A stretch of DNA of 64,000 nucleotides from Gibbula magus. Lineage: Eukaryota > Mollusca > Gastropoda > Trochida > Trochidae. Position 1 is the stretch's first letter, and each line of letters begins with the position of its first letter. The stretch covers positions 60,826,581 to 60,890,580 of the forward strand of contig OW388297.1 of assembly GCA_936450465.1 (NCBI GenBank). Direction: 5' to 3'. Below are positions 32,146 through 43,326 of this stretch, in pieces. The notes beneath the pieces are model-generated. The model was not told the DNA's origin. It saw only the letters and a program-made list of their open reading frames with translations, and made no database searches. The position numbers and the translations under genes were made by a program.

Positions 32146-32871
32146 CAATAGAATGATATGATGTATTTGTATCCCTGTTTGTTTGGTTTTTTTAGCTCTG
32201 TTGATGTAAAGCAAATTCCTGAGAAGGCAATAAAGTATTATTAGGTCTTCAAGACGTATGTCTGGAAGACCTATTGTTATTATCCGGTTTCTTCTTATTA
32301 TCATTATTTGTACGTTTTTGTGCGCCCGATTCTGAAGTAACGGCTGAACTGATTTGCATGAAATTTACAGGGATTATAGACTGTGACAAAAACTAGCCAT
32401 GTACGTCGGCCGAATTTTGATTTTCGACTTCTTTCGTGAGTTATCTCCCCTTGAAGTCCAAACTTCAGACCCTAATAGCTCGAAAACTAATCAAGATAAT
32501 TTCACAAAACCTGCACCAAAATGTGGACAACAACATTCCCCATCGATTAGGCCTATAGCGGTTTTCGGCCGGCAGAATAGATCTTTTGCTATTTTAAAAA
32601 AACTGGATTTTTTTTGCAAGTTCGCGGTTTTTAGTGTGTGCGTCTTTGAAAATCTTCTTCTAATTAACGGCACCACATACAGTTTTATGCTATATCTCAT
32701 TTGAAAGCCAAATTATTTTTCAAAGGGCGTGTTGAAGCCCGAATTTCGAATTCCCTCCTAGAACTATAATTATCTGCCCCTGTATATGGTCGTTTTTTAA
32801 ATGTTCGTTTGTCGGCTCCATGTTCAAAGGCACATAACTCGATTTTGAATAAACTTGACGAAATGGTTGTG

Positions 32872-33030
32872 TGGTAAGCTGTTGGTACAGTCAATGCTTG
32901 CGATAGTTGCCTTACTCTGAGGGCGTGGGTTCGAATCCCGCATGGGACTCGGCCCGAAAAAGTACAAGAATTTGTACTATAGAAGGTAGTGTTATCCCAA
33001 ATATAACCATGTTATATTTCTTCACTATCT
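32872..33030 (+). mobile_element. tRNA-derived SINE-like insertion in F1
   Basis: A tRNA-like head has an exact B box, GGTTCGAATCC (32928-32938), a pairing T-arm (GTGGG/CCCGC) and a weak A-box region (GTAAGCTGTTGG). About 90 bp of tRNA-unrelated sequence follow. The corresponding place in other F copies lacks it, which supports insertion. Confidence 0.5.
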
Positions 33031-33627
33031 AAATGGCAAGTATTTCTGATATAATTATCATATAAAAGTTGATAGTTTCGGCACAATTTGGACATAATCC
33101 CAAAAAAGTTTTAAAAAATGATTTTGAGACTTTTTGATGGGTTCCTTCTTTGTAGAATTTTTGATCGTAAACCACTGAACATACCATTATGATCAATAGC
33201 TCATTTTGAAGCTGAGGTGTCATTTCTTAAGGATAATACTTTTCAAGCAAGTATCTGTAATAGTTTATGTGTGACAAGTCATAGAAGATTGTCATTTTTA
33301 AAAAATCACCATTTTCAGCAAAGTTGAAAGGATCATAACTGCTTAACTAATAACAACATTGAAATTAAATTGACACCGTCGTATGCACAATTCCAAGAAC
33401 AACAACTTTTCTGTTGAGCCCTTTCATCAAAAAGTTGATAGTTAAGCTCAGAACATCGAAATAGTTGTCTAGGGGTCAAAATGTAAGCATTTTTTTGTAA
33501 TTTCTTAAATATTAAGAAAAACATAACGCATTATGTATGCAATCTAAATGATGGTTACATCTACTTAAGTGGAAATTAAAGCACAATTTTTTCTATGTTA
33601 CACCTTAGTATTGTCGCAGAGGTCTTA

Positions 33628-34743
33628 TGTGATATCGAAAACACAACAGGCTGCGTGTATCAATACAGATTTATTTCATCTCGTAGACTCAAGTATTGAT
33701 TCCAATACTGATTGATGCCCTTAAAATAAAATGATAATAAGATAATTATAAGATGTACATACTAAAGCACATGAAAACACTAGCAAAGAATATGGCTTAT
33801 AATGAAATACGCACATTGTAGTACATTAATTGTGATTATAGACAATTAATACTTTGTAAATAATGATTAGAGTTATGCAAAACTTATTACAATACATCAA
33901 TAGTACACATATTGACATAAATTACATAGCTCATACAAATACATTGATATTACACCAATATAAATTCCCTCACCACGTCTAAGGGACGCAGGCATAAACA
34001 TCATGAGATGTAGACAAATCGTGTGTGCACGAACGGATACCTATGTGATAAAACAATACAACTTACTAATATTATGAAATAGTGCGCCCATATATATGCT
34101 AACATATTTATGTATATTTAGATAAGATAAAAGCAAAGAAACATTGTGAGAAGCATAGCACAATTAAAATGAAAAGGCTCACTCATATCTAATTTACATG
34201 ATATGAGACATATGCACCATACAGTATTAATAATATAGATACCAGTATAATACTAGTACAATAAATACATAAGTTACCAAGTTACGAATAGATATAGTTT
34301 AATCTATTCCATACAACAAACATATTTACAACATAAGGTTAAAGTAGCTTACCCCAATGTGAGTTCTTTCCCGTGCAAGACTGTGACAGAATTGTGCAGA
34401 TAGGAAGAGGGGGCCACTTTCAAAGATAAAAGTGCTAGGAGAAGAGCATGAAAAGCATGGCCAAGTGTAGAAGCTGACCAGCCAAGAACAATAGCCAGGG
34501 CTGAGACCGGAGTGGCCTGAGCAAGGGACAATGCAGCGCATTACATAACCTAATTGATTAGCTTAAAACAAGTGTGCATTTAGTACATGGATTTGTTTAT
34601 GTGGTAAACCTTAACTTTAGGTTAAAGCTAGTTTATAATATGATATGGATGGATATTAAAATACACTAAGAGTACTGAGATAAGTAAGTAAAACTAACAC
34701 AATAAATATATAAGCTTAAACTAAATATTTATTTCCTGTCACA
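33628..34743 (-). repeat. Gypsy 3' LTR
   Basis: On the minus strand it starts TGTGACAGG at 34743 and ends ATCACA at 33628, giving TG...CA ends with TGTGA/TCACA inverted. It follows directly on the polypurine tract. Length is 1116 bp. The 71- and 60-codon frames inside it have no protein features. A target duplication cannot be tested because the 5' side is deleted. Confidence 0.75.
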
Positions 34744-34757
34744 TTCTCCCCTCCCTC
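34744..34757 (-). promoter_or_regulatory. Polypurine tract of the Gypsy element
   Basis: The minus strand reads GAGGGAGGGGAGAA and abuts the LTR start. This is the usual priming site for plus-strand DNA synthesis in LTR retrotransposons. Confidence 0.8.
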
Positions 34758-34856
34758 GTGAAATGGCGTCTCGACATTTCCTGGAAGAGAATATAAAACA
34801 CAAAATTAGTACACATTTATATCCAGTGCTGAAAATAAAATATCATAAGTCACAGT

Positions 34857-35831
34857 TCATGGTGCAGTGTTGGTAACAAGTGAGAGGATGGCCCGATAGG
34901 CATCAGGAGGAAGAGTGCTAAGGGTACCATTGGCAGCCAATGATCGCAGGTAGTTAGCTCTTCTCTCCCAGTCTGTAGGCTGTGATGATGTTGTATGGGC
35001 GGCCATGGCAAACTCTCCACTTGTGATCCAAGACGGTTGGCGCTGTGATCTTCTTGGTGACTGTGCTGGCGGATTTGGACATGTTGTCTCATCAGTGTCT
35101 GGCAGGTTTGATGTTGTATCGACCTCATCTTCAGGATCCTCTTCTTCATCCTCAGGTGGTGCCTGAGGTTCTACGTCTCTGGCCTGAGTCTCACCCTCTT
35201 CTCCCTCCTGACAAGAAGAATCAGACATCTCACTTGCTGTGGTCTGATCATCCTCTTCAGTGGTGCTATCTTCAGTTGGTGCAACGGTATTACCTTGACA
35301 AAGTTGGCTGAAGCTTGGGTGAACTCAGCAGGGGCGTCTCTGGTCACAAGCAGAATGGCATCTGCATCACCATCATCACTGTCCTGGTCAGTCGAGTTTG
35401 GTTCTTCTGGGGTACTAGTGATAATGTCTTGTTCCTGCCGTTTTTGCCTTGGTCTTGGTTGTGGTACTGGTCGTGTTGCTGGTACTGGTTGTGGTCTCTG
35501 TTCCTCAGGGATGAGTGATCCAATGGGTAGTAAGAGATTCCTGTGAAGAGTCCTCTTCTTACCATCACCATTCTCTTTTTGCACAACGTAGACGGGTATG
35601 CCAGTGTTCGGTTGGTTCTGAACGATGAAGGTATCATCTTCCCATCTATCAGCAATCTTGTGCTTTCCCTCAAATGCCACAATTTTTACGAGAACACGAT
35701 CTCCTGGGTGAATAGTAGCTCCTCGTACCTTAAAGTCGTAGTGTTTCTTCTGATGTTCTCTTGCTTTGTTCGATGCCTGTGCTGCTGAAGTGTAAGAGTC
35801 TGCTAATCTCTTCTTCAGTGAATCAATATAG
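34857..35831 (-). pseudogene. Gypsy pol C-terminus: GPY/F domain and acidic tail
   Basis: This follows the integrase core after a frame change near 35835. Seen are HPGDRVLVKIVAFEGKHKIA, WEDDTFIVQNQP, YVVQKENGDGKKRTLHRNLL (a GPY/F-like chromatin or DNA-binding module), then a Pro/Arg stretch and a Ser/Asp/Glu-rich tail. A second frame change near 35200 leads to SQRQPSWITSGEFAM and the stop at 34857. Tails like this are common in animal Gypsy pol proteins. No envelope-like ORF was recognised. Confidence 0.7.
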
Positions 35832-35839
35832 CAGGTCAG

Positions 35840-36959
35840 TCACTTCTTCTCCTGTGGTCTGTTGATTCCAAAAGCAAGGTCGATGGGAAGTCGAGGCTGT
35901 CTTCCAAACATCAGAAAGAATGGGCTTTCTCCTGTAGAGTCGTGACGAGTGCTGTTGTAGGCATGGACGAGGGCTCCAATGTGGGATTTCCAATCCTTCT
36001 TCTTGGATGGTTCTAAGGTTCCCAGCATATCCAACAGTGTTCTGTTAAAGCGCTCGGTCATTCCATTGCCTTGAGGGTGATAGGGAGTTGTCCGTGATTT
36101 CTGGATTCCAGCAACTTGGCAGAGTTCCTTGATGACCTTGAAGTTTCCAAGGTAAAAAAGTCGATGCAAACAAGTTCCAATGGCTGGCTGGTGACAATGT
36201 TGCAGGGAGGAGCTCTGGAATTAGCAGGTATCTTCCTCCTGATACATCTGTCGCATTTCTTGATCCACAGATCAACATCACGGGACATTCCTGGCCAGTA
36301 GAATCGGTCTCTACAGAGTGATGGCGTTCTTTCCCTTCCAAGATGGCCGACATCATCATGAAGTCCTCTTAAAGCCTTGTCTCTGTATTCTACTGGTAGA
36401 ACTAGTTGTTGCTTCTCCTCCCCGTTAGCACTCTTACATCGATATAATACTCCTTGTATTAGCTGAAGTCGATCAAACTCACGCTGGAGGGTAGTAGGTA
36501 CATCTGCTCCTCTGTTCTGTCTGATGCCAATGACAGTAGCTCGTATATCTGGATCTCTATACTGAGCCTTACGCCAATCTCTTGTGGAAAAGCTAGAGAT
36601 GTCATTGTTGTTCCTGTCATCGTCGATTACTTTTGCACTGAAGGATAAACTCTCAACATAGTTAGGTACTTGGCAGCTGGTACAGATGCTCCTGATGATG
36701 TCAAGATCAATTTCACTTTGTTCCTCAGTCTTAAATGGAAGTCTTGAAAGGGCGTCTGCATGAGTGTTGATTTTACCTGGTTGTACTTGATGTTGAAGTT
36801 AAATGATGAGAGTGCAGCTAACCAACGATGTCCGGTGGCATTGAGCTTGGCAGATGTGAGCACATAAGTGAGAGGGTTGTTATCCGTGTACACAGTGAAG
36901 CTGTTCCCATAGAGGTAGTCGTAAAACTTATCGATCACCGCCCACTTCAGTGCAAGAAA
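35840..36959 (-). pseudogene. Gypsy RNase H C-terminal part and integrase, broken
   Basis: It begins just after the stop at 36960. First is the rest of RNase H (FLALKWAVIDKFYDY, VYTDNNPLTYVL, RWLAAL). A 1-nt frameshift near 36780 follows, within the HADALSR linker region, and then a long linker. The integrase zinc finger is seen (histidines in GHLGRER and C..C in KKCDRCIRRK). The core keeps its first Asp (VCIDFF) and its Glu ([11 protein letters not shown]), but about 180 bp between them, with the second Asp, are deleted and the frame shifts. The integrase is therefore inactive. Confidence 0.8.
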
Positions 36960-38568
36960 TTACAGTTTATGAGCTGGATAATTCCTCTCTGCTTTGTTCA
37001 ATCCTCTACTTGCGCAAGCTACAACATGCTTGACTCCTTCCTGTTCTTGATAGAGTACTGCTCCGAGTCCTGAGCCACTAGCATCTGTGTGTAATTCAAA
37101 CGGCTTGCCATAGTCTGGATATCCGTGAATTGGTGGCGAAAGGGTGTCAAAAGCTGTCTGTCGTCTTGGTCCCCACTGCCAAGGAAGTCGTGGCTCTGGT
37201 TTCTTCCCTTTAAGTGTTTTCTTCTTGACAGTTGGAGGTAGAAGGTCACTGAGAGGTCTGGCGATCTGGGAGAAATTCTTTACAAACTTCCAGTAGTATC
37301 CTGCGAAGCCCAGAAAACGACGGAGTTCTTCAGCACTCTGAGGAGTAGGCCAGTCAACAATCTGTTCTGTTTTAACTGGGTCTGCCTCTATTCCCTCAGC
37401 TGAGATGATTTGACCTATGAACTTGACCTTTTCCTTGAAAAATTCACACTTTTTTGGGTTGAGCTTGATTCCATATTCTCGAAGTCGAAGCAGTATCCGT
37501 TCAAGTCGTAGTAGGTGATCCTCAAAGGTACTTGAGAAGACTATCAGGTCATCTAGGTATATCATACAGGTTTCCAGATGTAGTTCTCCAAGCATGTCTT
37601 CCATGTGCCGTTGATAAGTAGCAGGTGCGTTGACGAGTCCAAACGGTAGACGATTATACTCAAAGAAACCGAGTGGTCCAAAGGTAAAAGCTGTTCTGCA
37701 CTTATGTTCTTCAGCAACTTCAATCTGGTGGTAACCTGACTTCATGTCGAGCACAGAGTAAAACTTGGTTCCAACCAACTTGTCAAAGATTTCTTCTGTC
37801 CTTGGAAGAGCATAACTGTCTTTAATGGTCCGATTGTTTAACACACGAAAATCCACGCACATGCGGAGAGAGTTATCCCTCTTCCTGACAAGTACAATGT
37901 TCAAAGCCCAAGGACTGTGAGATCGTCGTATGATGCCACATGCTAGTAGTTGCTTGATGTGATCCTTGACTTCACTGAACATGACTGGTGGTATCCTTCT
38001 GTGTCGCTGTTTGAATGGTATCTCATCAGTAAGTTCTATCTTGTGTTGTACTCCTTTAGTATGTCCAATGTACATATCACCAGTAGAAAACACATCACTA
38101 TTGGTGGTAAGAAGGTTTCCAATCAACTTGTGTTGTTCCTCACTGATCTTAGGTGAAAAATCTACTTTATAAAGTGGATGATCTTTAACAACTTGCTCCA
38201 AGTCGATGGCCTTGACCTCTTCTATCTGGACTGGCTGAACTTCACAAATGATGGCACGGGGTGAAATCACGAGTGTCTGAGGCGACAGGTTGGATACTTG
38301 AACTGGGATGTGCTTGGCTTGGTGGTTGAATCTGAAGATAGCAGGTGCTATTTCCAATCCTGGATACGCATTTGCTTCTGTCAGTTGCTGTACCATGACA
38401 CAGGTGTCTCTGTATGGAAGCTCCTTGTCTATAATGCCTCTGATAGTAGTGGTGGTGTTGGGAGGAATGATAACTTTACCATGGTGATTACTCTTGATAA
38501 TGCCAAGACGTCCAAAGTTCCTCTTTAAAGCTTTTTCCTGTAGAACGATGTTTCTAAACGCAAGATAC
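36960..38568 (-). pseudogene. Gypsy reverse transcriptase and start of RNase H
   Basis: One long frame codes a pre-RT region (KVIIPPNTTTTIRG), then the polymerase with VDFRVLNNRTI, YSVLDMKSGYHQIEV, FGLVNAPATYQR and the catalytic box YLDD (in CMIYLDDLIVF), the thumb with AEELRRFLGFAGYY, and RNase H starting HTDASGSGLGAVLY. It ends in an in-frame TAA (36960-36962) after AERNYPAHKL, where relatives have Glu. The protease that should precede it is missing. The ~30 codons upstream of 38568 (MPRQYLGLQDFC...) come from family F, not from Gypsy. Confidence 0.9.
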
Positions 38569-38683
38569 CAGGAAGCAGAGAAACTGATGAATAACAGATA
38601 GTCCAACATGGAGTTCAAGGTCAAGCAGAAGTCTTGAAGACCTAAGTATTGCCTTGGCAATCCTAGTTATTATTATTATTATT

Positions 38684-38895
38684 TGGTCTTCAAGACGAAT
38701 TCAAGACGAATGTCTGGAAGACCTATTGTTATTACTATGTCCTTTTTAGGTCTTCAAGACGAAAGTCAGAAGACCTATTGTTATTATCCTGTTTCTTTTT
38801 CATTAGGTCTTCAAGACGAAAGTCAGAAGACCTATTGTTATTATCCTGGTTTTTCTTATTAGGTCTTCCAGGTCATTCCAGACCTATAGTTATTA
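38684..38895. repeat. Array of four AGGTCTTC hairpin units
   Basis: Each unit is a 29-35-nt hairpin with AGGTCTTC and GAAGACCT (or close) arms, followed by TATTGTTATTA. The array recurs in each tandem unit (about 43350, 48024 and 52699). F1 has one unit, F4 one, F5 none and F6 two. Confidence 0.85.
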
Positions 38896-39336
38896 TCCGG
38901 TTTCTTCTTTATTATAGTTATTTGTACGTTTTTTGTGCGGGTGATTCTGCAGTAACGGCTGAACCGATTTGCAAGAAATGTTCAGGGATGATAGCCTGTA
39001 ACAAAAACTAGCCTTGTAAGTCGGCCGAATTTTGATTTTCGACTTCTTTCTTGAGTTATCTCCCCTTGAAGTCAAAACTTTAAACCTTAATAGCTCGTAA
39101 TCTAATCAAGATATTTTAATAAAACTTTCACCAAAACGTGGGCAAAAACATTCGTCATTGATTAGGCCTAAAGCGGCCGGCAGAATAGATTTTTTGCTAT
39201 TTTCAAAAAAACTGAAAAGTTTGTGCAATTTCGCGGTTATTAGGGTACGCGTCTTTGAAAATCTTCTCCTCCTTCAATTTTAACATTACAGCTATGTATT
39301 ATAGCTTAATTATTTTGAAGATAAATGAATTGTTAA

Positions 39337-41492
39337 AGGGAGACTAGTCGCCAGAGCGTCATCCCAAATTGAACGCCGCTAACGAGCCCGTTACGTAATT
39401 GATTTTATGGGTAACACGGTCACGTGAATCAAACTGGGCTTCTGCCGAACGAGCTCGTCAATGTCTAGGCGGGGGATTTCCCCTTTTGACACGCGATCGC
39501 TGATTGGCTGTTTCATCTCACTGCACACCGACATGTACACCTTGTCCTGAGTTGTTCACGCTTCTGATGTCATATTTGAAGAGTAAATTTTTATACATTC
39601 TATTAATATTATTAGTAATGACAATATTTAACATCTTGAAACGAAATTAATAGAAATATTTTCAACTCGAAATTATTTGACAGGTTGTTGATACAATCTT
39701 TCGGAATCTTCTACATTAAAACTTCACATACGGGATTAAATGTAAATGTAAGAACACGTATATATTTCTTTAACGGCATGTATTTCAAGATGCCGTTAAA
39801 AGATGGTAAAACAGGGTTACAGGTACACACACACATTTATCATTGCTATACTGTATTGTTCGTCCAGGATTGTGATTTCAACAAGTTTGTTACAATATTT
39901 CATGGAGAAAGTCGTCGTTTACCAATTAAGTTTCTGAATACCAATAAATAATAATATAATTTAAATGCTACTAAATGGTTTCATAAAATGCATTAGAGGG
40001 GTAATATTACGACATCGATTTCCTGAAAAGATGTGTGCTTTTTTTTTGAAAATATCATGGTTACGACTCACATTTCATTCAACGTTTCTTTGTTGCTGTC
40101 ACGTTTGATATCAGTGACAAAGTATATCCAAAAGTGTAAGCACATAAACATAAAAGGTTATTTTAATTCAAGTTTGTCGATCAAAATATTGTTTAGATCC
40201 CTATATGATGCAATGGAAACCATCTTCACTTGCTATATGAGTTTTATGAAATTTATTTCATGTGTAAATGCATGAACTGGATTGGTCAACAACTGAACAA
40301 GCTCACTGAATTTTACATGAAAATTGTTGCACTGTACACATATACATTATGATTATTGTGTTCATAAAATTATCATCATTTAAACATGATGTATAAATGT
40401 GAACCATACATGTGTTGTTGATTGGCATTTACAAAAGTCATCTAGACTTTTTTGCCAATTCATTTCTTCTCATTGAATAAAATACAATTAAACAACATTG
40501 TGATTATACACATTTATAGACAACGAACAAGATCGAATGAAATCATTTTTGTTACCAAACTTACTGTACATCTTGTAAATGAAAACGACACGGATCGGTA
40601 AATACGCTGATAGAATTTACTTGCCGCTCCAATACAAATGATCAGTTTAGCGTACCATATAGATGTTTCTTCAAGATCAAAGAGGGGAGAAGTGTTGTTA
40701 CAGCAAATTAGTTTACGTAATTAAGCAGAACAAAGTCAAATAAGCTTAGTAGGTATAGGTGAGAAAAAGAGACGAGCCTCGAGTGTAATTATTATGTTTT
40801 TACAGTTAACAAGTTTACTGGACCGGTTCTATTACACAACAAATGGCATCTCGGTGACCGGCATGTCAATAGACATGTTAATTGTCAAATGATCGGTCTT
40901 GGTGACACAATGCTGATCATGACAACAAATACACATTAATGCGACATTCAGTCTAGATATTGTCAGCCAATCAAAGTTAGGAATATATATTCGACCAATG
41001 GAATTTAGGAATAGGATGATAGTTTTGTATTTTGTTTGTTTGACACTCAATTGAATAAAACCATATCATTGGACGATTACTAACGGTCACTATCTCTGAA
41101 CGCAGACGTTAAACCTCAGTCCAACAACAATAAGGCAACTTAGGGTGTTATACGACGATGTGCATGGATTATCAAGCTCACAGATTCGTTATTCTAATCA
41201 CACATTGTAGATTGCTATTCGCATGTGAAATATTTGCAAAATCATCACAATTGTACTTTGGTTATATTTACAAAAATGATATAATTGGCCTGTACGTCGC
41301 GTGTATGTTTTCTCTATACTTTCATATATATAAGACGGTTGAGTATCGCGCTTGTACGGCAAGTAGTGGCGAGTAGGCCTCTGCGCAATGAAAACACCGC
41401 TGAGTAGAGGGAGCGCTGATTGAGATTTCCGACTGGCTTTGAGCTAATTAATTAATGCCTTCCACAGCTAAATTCGGGAGACTTGTCCCCCT
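39337..41492. mobile_element. TTAA-targeting element K1 (Kolobok-like), 2.16 kb
   Basis: Ends are imperfect inverted repeats (AGGGAGACTAGTCGCC against AGGGGGACAAGTCTCC, 13 of 16 equal), flanked by TTAA at 39333-39336 and 41493-41496. Removing it and one TTAA rejoins family F sequence matching the uninterrupted F1 copy near 32690-32740. A TTAA target with AGG-type ends suggests the Kolobok superfamily. piggyBac also uses TTAA but has CCC ends. Frames of 72-88 codons inside show no transposase motif, so it is non-autonomous. CCAAT motifs near 40970 and 40996 and a TATATATAAG motif near 41324 are visible. Confidence 0.75.
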
Positions 41493-42058
41493 TTAAGAGC
41501 GCTCTTGAGGCCGAATTTTTAATTTCATCCTGGTGTTCCGGTTTCTTCCCTTCAACGTGGTCCTTTTTATAAATTTGAATTTTGGCATCATGTTCAAAGG
41601 GACATTACTCTGTTATAAATAAAGATACCTCAAAGTTACTTATTGCAATCAGATGCAGATACATTACCTAACATTTCTGTTTTAGATCTTTATCATGTAA
41701 AAGTTGATAGTTTAATCACAAATTCATCATTTGCCCAAAAATATGAAATATGAAACTTTTGAGGGGCATATTTTTAGAAGAATTTTCGATCGCAAACCAC
41801 TGAAGATACAAACATGTTTAATAGCTCATTTTGAAAGAGAGATATAATTTTATTCAGGACAATAACTTTCAAGCATGTGTCTGTCATACTTTACGTGTGA
41901 CAAGTCATAGAAGATTGTAATTTTTCGAAAATCGTCATTTTCAACAAAGTTGAAAGGTTCATAACTGCTTAACTTTTTATGCTATTGACATTTTACATAC
42001 ACCTACGTGTGCACAATTTCTAGAAGAACAACTTTTATGTTGACCACTTTCATCAAAA

Positions 42059-42557
42059 ATAGAGCCATGGGCTCTGTAGCTCATCAGGGTTTATATTGTT
42101 TGATGATGAAGACAGAAACATATTGTCTCAATATAATGCATAATCCCTAGCCCTGACAAATCTTCGTCTTGAAAGTGAGAGAGAGCACTCAGCAAGGTCA
42201 ACACACAGGAGATTATGCAATATGCTGACCCCTTGGCTCTGGTTACAAGTCAGCTGTGCTTTTACAGCCAAATTATGTAATAGCCTCTGCCTTGCACAAA
42301 ACACTGGCAGCACTGATCTAACTGTATAAGGCTTAGAGAGAACAGGCAATGTGATGAATCTCATGGTACATAGTACAATTTAGAATCACCTTGGCTAAAT
42401 AATCTTTGCACAATTTTATCGGTTCTTAGCTTTTTCATCCAAACATCTAAACATTCTGAACGCAATATTCCTTCTAGTTTGTTCTGGAGAAGAAGATGAA
42501 AATAGATTTTTATGTTTTGTTTATTAGGGAAAATTTGATTGAAGTGCCATAAAATAT
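42059..42557 (+). mobile_element. Family E element E6, left ~500 bp (unit 1)
   Basis: It starts ATAGAGCCATGGG after TCATCAAAA and continues with the left-end domain shared with E1, E3 and E4. It is cut at the tandem-duplication joint. Only the unit 4 copy continues beyond the joint. Confidence 0.88.
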
Positions 42558-43326
42558 GTACAATGTTCGAAGCCCAAGGACTGTGAGATCGTCGTATGAT
42601 GCCACATGCTAGTAGTTGCTTGATGTGATCCTTGACTTCACTGAACATGACTGGTGGTATCCTTCTGTGTCGCTGTTTGAATGGTATCTCATCAGTAAGT
42701 TCTATCTTGTGTTGTACTCCTTTAGTATGTCCAATGTACATATCACCAGTAGAAAACACATCACTATTGGTGGTAAGAAGGTTTCCAATCAACTTGTGTT
42801 GTTCCTCACTGATCTTAGGTGAAAAATCTACTTTATAAAGTGGATGATCTTTAACAACTTGCTCCAAGTCGATGGCCTTGACCTCTTCTATCTGGACTGG
42901 CTGAACTTCACAAATGATGGCACGGGGTGAAATCACGAGTGTCTGAGGCGACAGGTTGGATACTTGAACTGGGATGTGCTTGGCTTGGTGGTTGAATCTG
43001 AAGATAGCAGGTGCTATTTCCAATCCTGGATACGCATTTGCTTCTGTCAGTTGCTGTACCATGACACAGGTGTCTCTGTATGGAAGCTCCTTGTCTATAA
43101 TGCCTCTGATAGTAGTGGTGGTGTTGGGAGGAATGATAACTTTACCATGGTGATTACTCTTGATAATGCCAAGACGTCCAAAGTTCCTCTTTAAAGCTTT
43201 TTCCTGTAGAACGATGTTTCTAAACGCAAGATACCAGGAAGCAGAGAAACTGATGAATAACAGATAGTCCAACATGGAGTTCAAGGTCAAGCAGAAGTCT
43301 TGAAGACCTAAGTATTGCCTTGGCAA
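42361..43326 (-). pseudogene. Chimeric 321-codon ORF at the duplication joint (copy 1)
   Basis: The frame begins in family F sequence (MPRQYLGLQDFC), runs through the Gypsy pre-RT and the RT start to SHSPWASNIV, then crosses the joint into antisense E6 sequence (HILWHFNQIF...). It contains no catalytic box. It is a by-product of the rearrangement. Whether it is expressed is unknown. Confidence 0.75.

Larger units (their letters stand above)
33628..38568 (-). mobile_element. Gypsy-type LTR retrotransposon, 5' part deleted
   Basis: Minus-strand order is: pre-RT segment, reverse transcriptase, RNase H, integrase, GPY/F region, polypurine tract, 3' LTR. The 5' LTR, gag and protease are absent; the left break (38568) is fused directly to family F sequence. 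The copy is dead: a nonsense codon, frameshifts and an internal integrase deletion are present. Part of its pol is re-used in three further tandem copies downstream. Confidence 0.88.
32242..38683 (-). mobile_element. Family F copy F1, interrupted by a SINE and by a Gypsy element
   Basis: Family F is defined by TAATAA-rich flanks, a 5' start ACTAGGATTGCCAAGGC, and one or more hairpin units AGGTCTTC...GAAGACCT at the 3' end. F1 reads on the minus strand from about 38670 to 32242. Its first ~100 bp are at 38569-38670. The Gypsy element occupies 33628-38568, and the rest of F1 is 33627-32242 with a single hairpin unit at 32243-32271. About 130 bp of F1 next to the Gypsy 5' side are missing compared with F5. 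No protein was recognised in F1. Confidence 0.7.
38684..42058 (-). mobile_element. Family F copy F2 (unit 1), interrupted by a TTAA element and by E6
   Basis: F2 occupies 38684-39336 and 41493-42058. It carries four AGGTCTTC...AGACCT hairpin units (38684-38895), the conserved block around GTTATCTCCCC, and blocks matching 32670-33430 of F1. The TTAA element splits it at 39337-41492; E6 begins at 42059 inside TCATCAAAAAGTTGATAG, the F1 form of this site. The same arrangement recurs in units 2-4. Confidence 0.8.
37892..42557. repeat. Tandem unit 1
   Basis: This is the founder-side unit, continuous with the full Gypsy pol on its left. It lacks the 10-bp CTCGCATCCG present near 46003, 50678 and 55352 in the others. 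Confidence 0.93.

Noticed and set aside
32399..32704. 101-codon frame beginning MYVGRILIFDFF, with a 97-codon relative at 60807-61100
   Set aside because: The two copies are alike only because both belong to family F; other copies (F4, F6) lack the frame and no domain is recognisable.
34326..34541. 71- and 60-codon overlapping frames
   Set aside because: They lie inside the Gypsy 3' LTR and have no protein features.
34850..35546. Several frames of 67-99 codons on both strands around the Gypsy pol tail
   Set aside because: Alternative-frame shadows of the acidic and Pro/Arg-rich C-terminus of pol.
39685..39951. 88-codon frame beginning MLIQSFGIFY, repeated in all four tandem units
   Set aside because: Its repetition reflects the segmental duplication, not selection; no transposase or other motif is present.
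40832..41050. 72-codon minus-strand frame with CICCHDQHC
   Set aside because: The Cys/His cluster is suggestive, but the frame is short, without a start context, and kept only by duplication.
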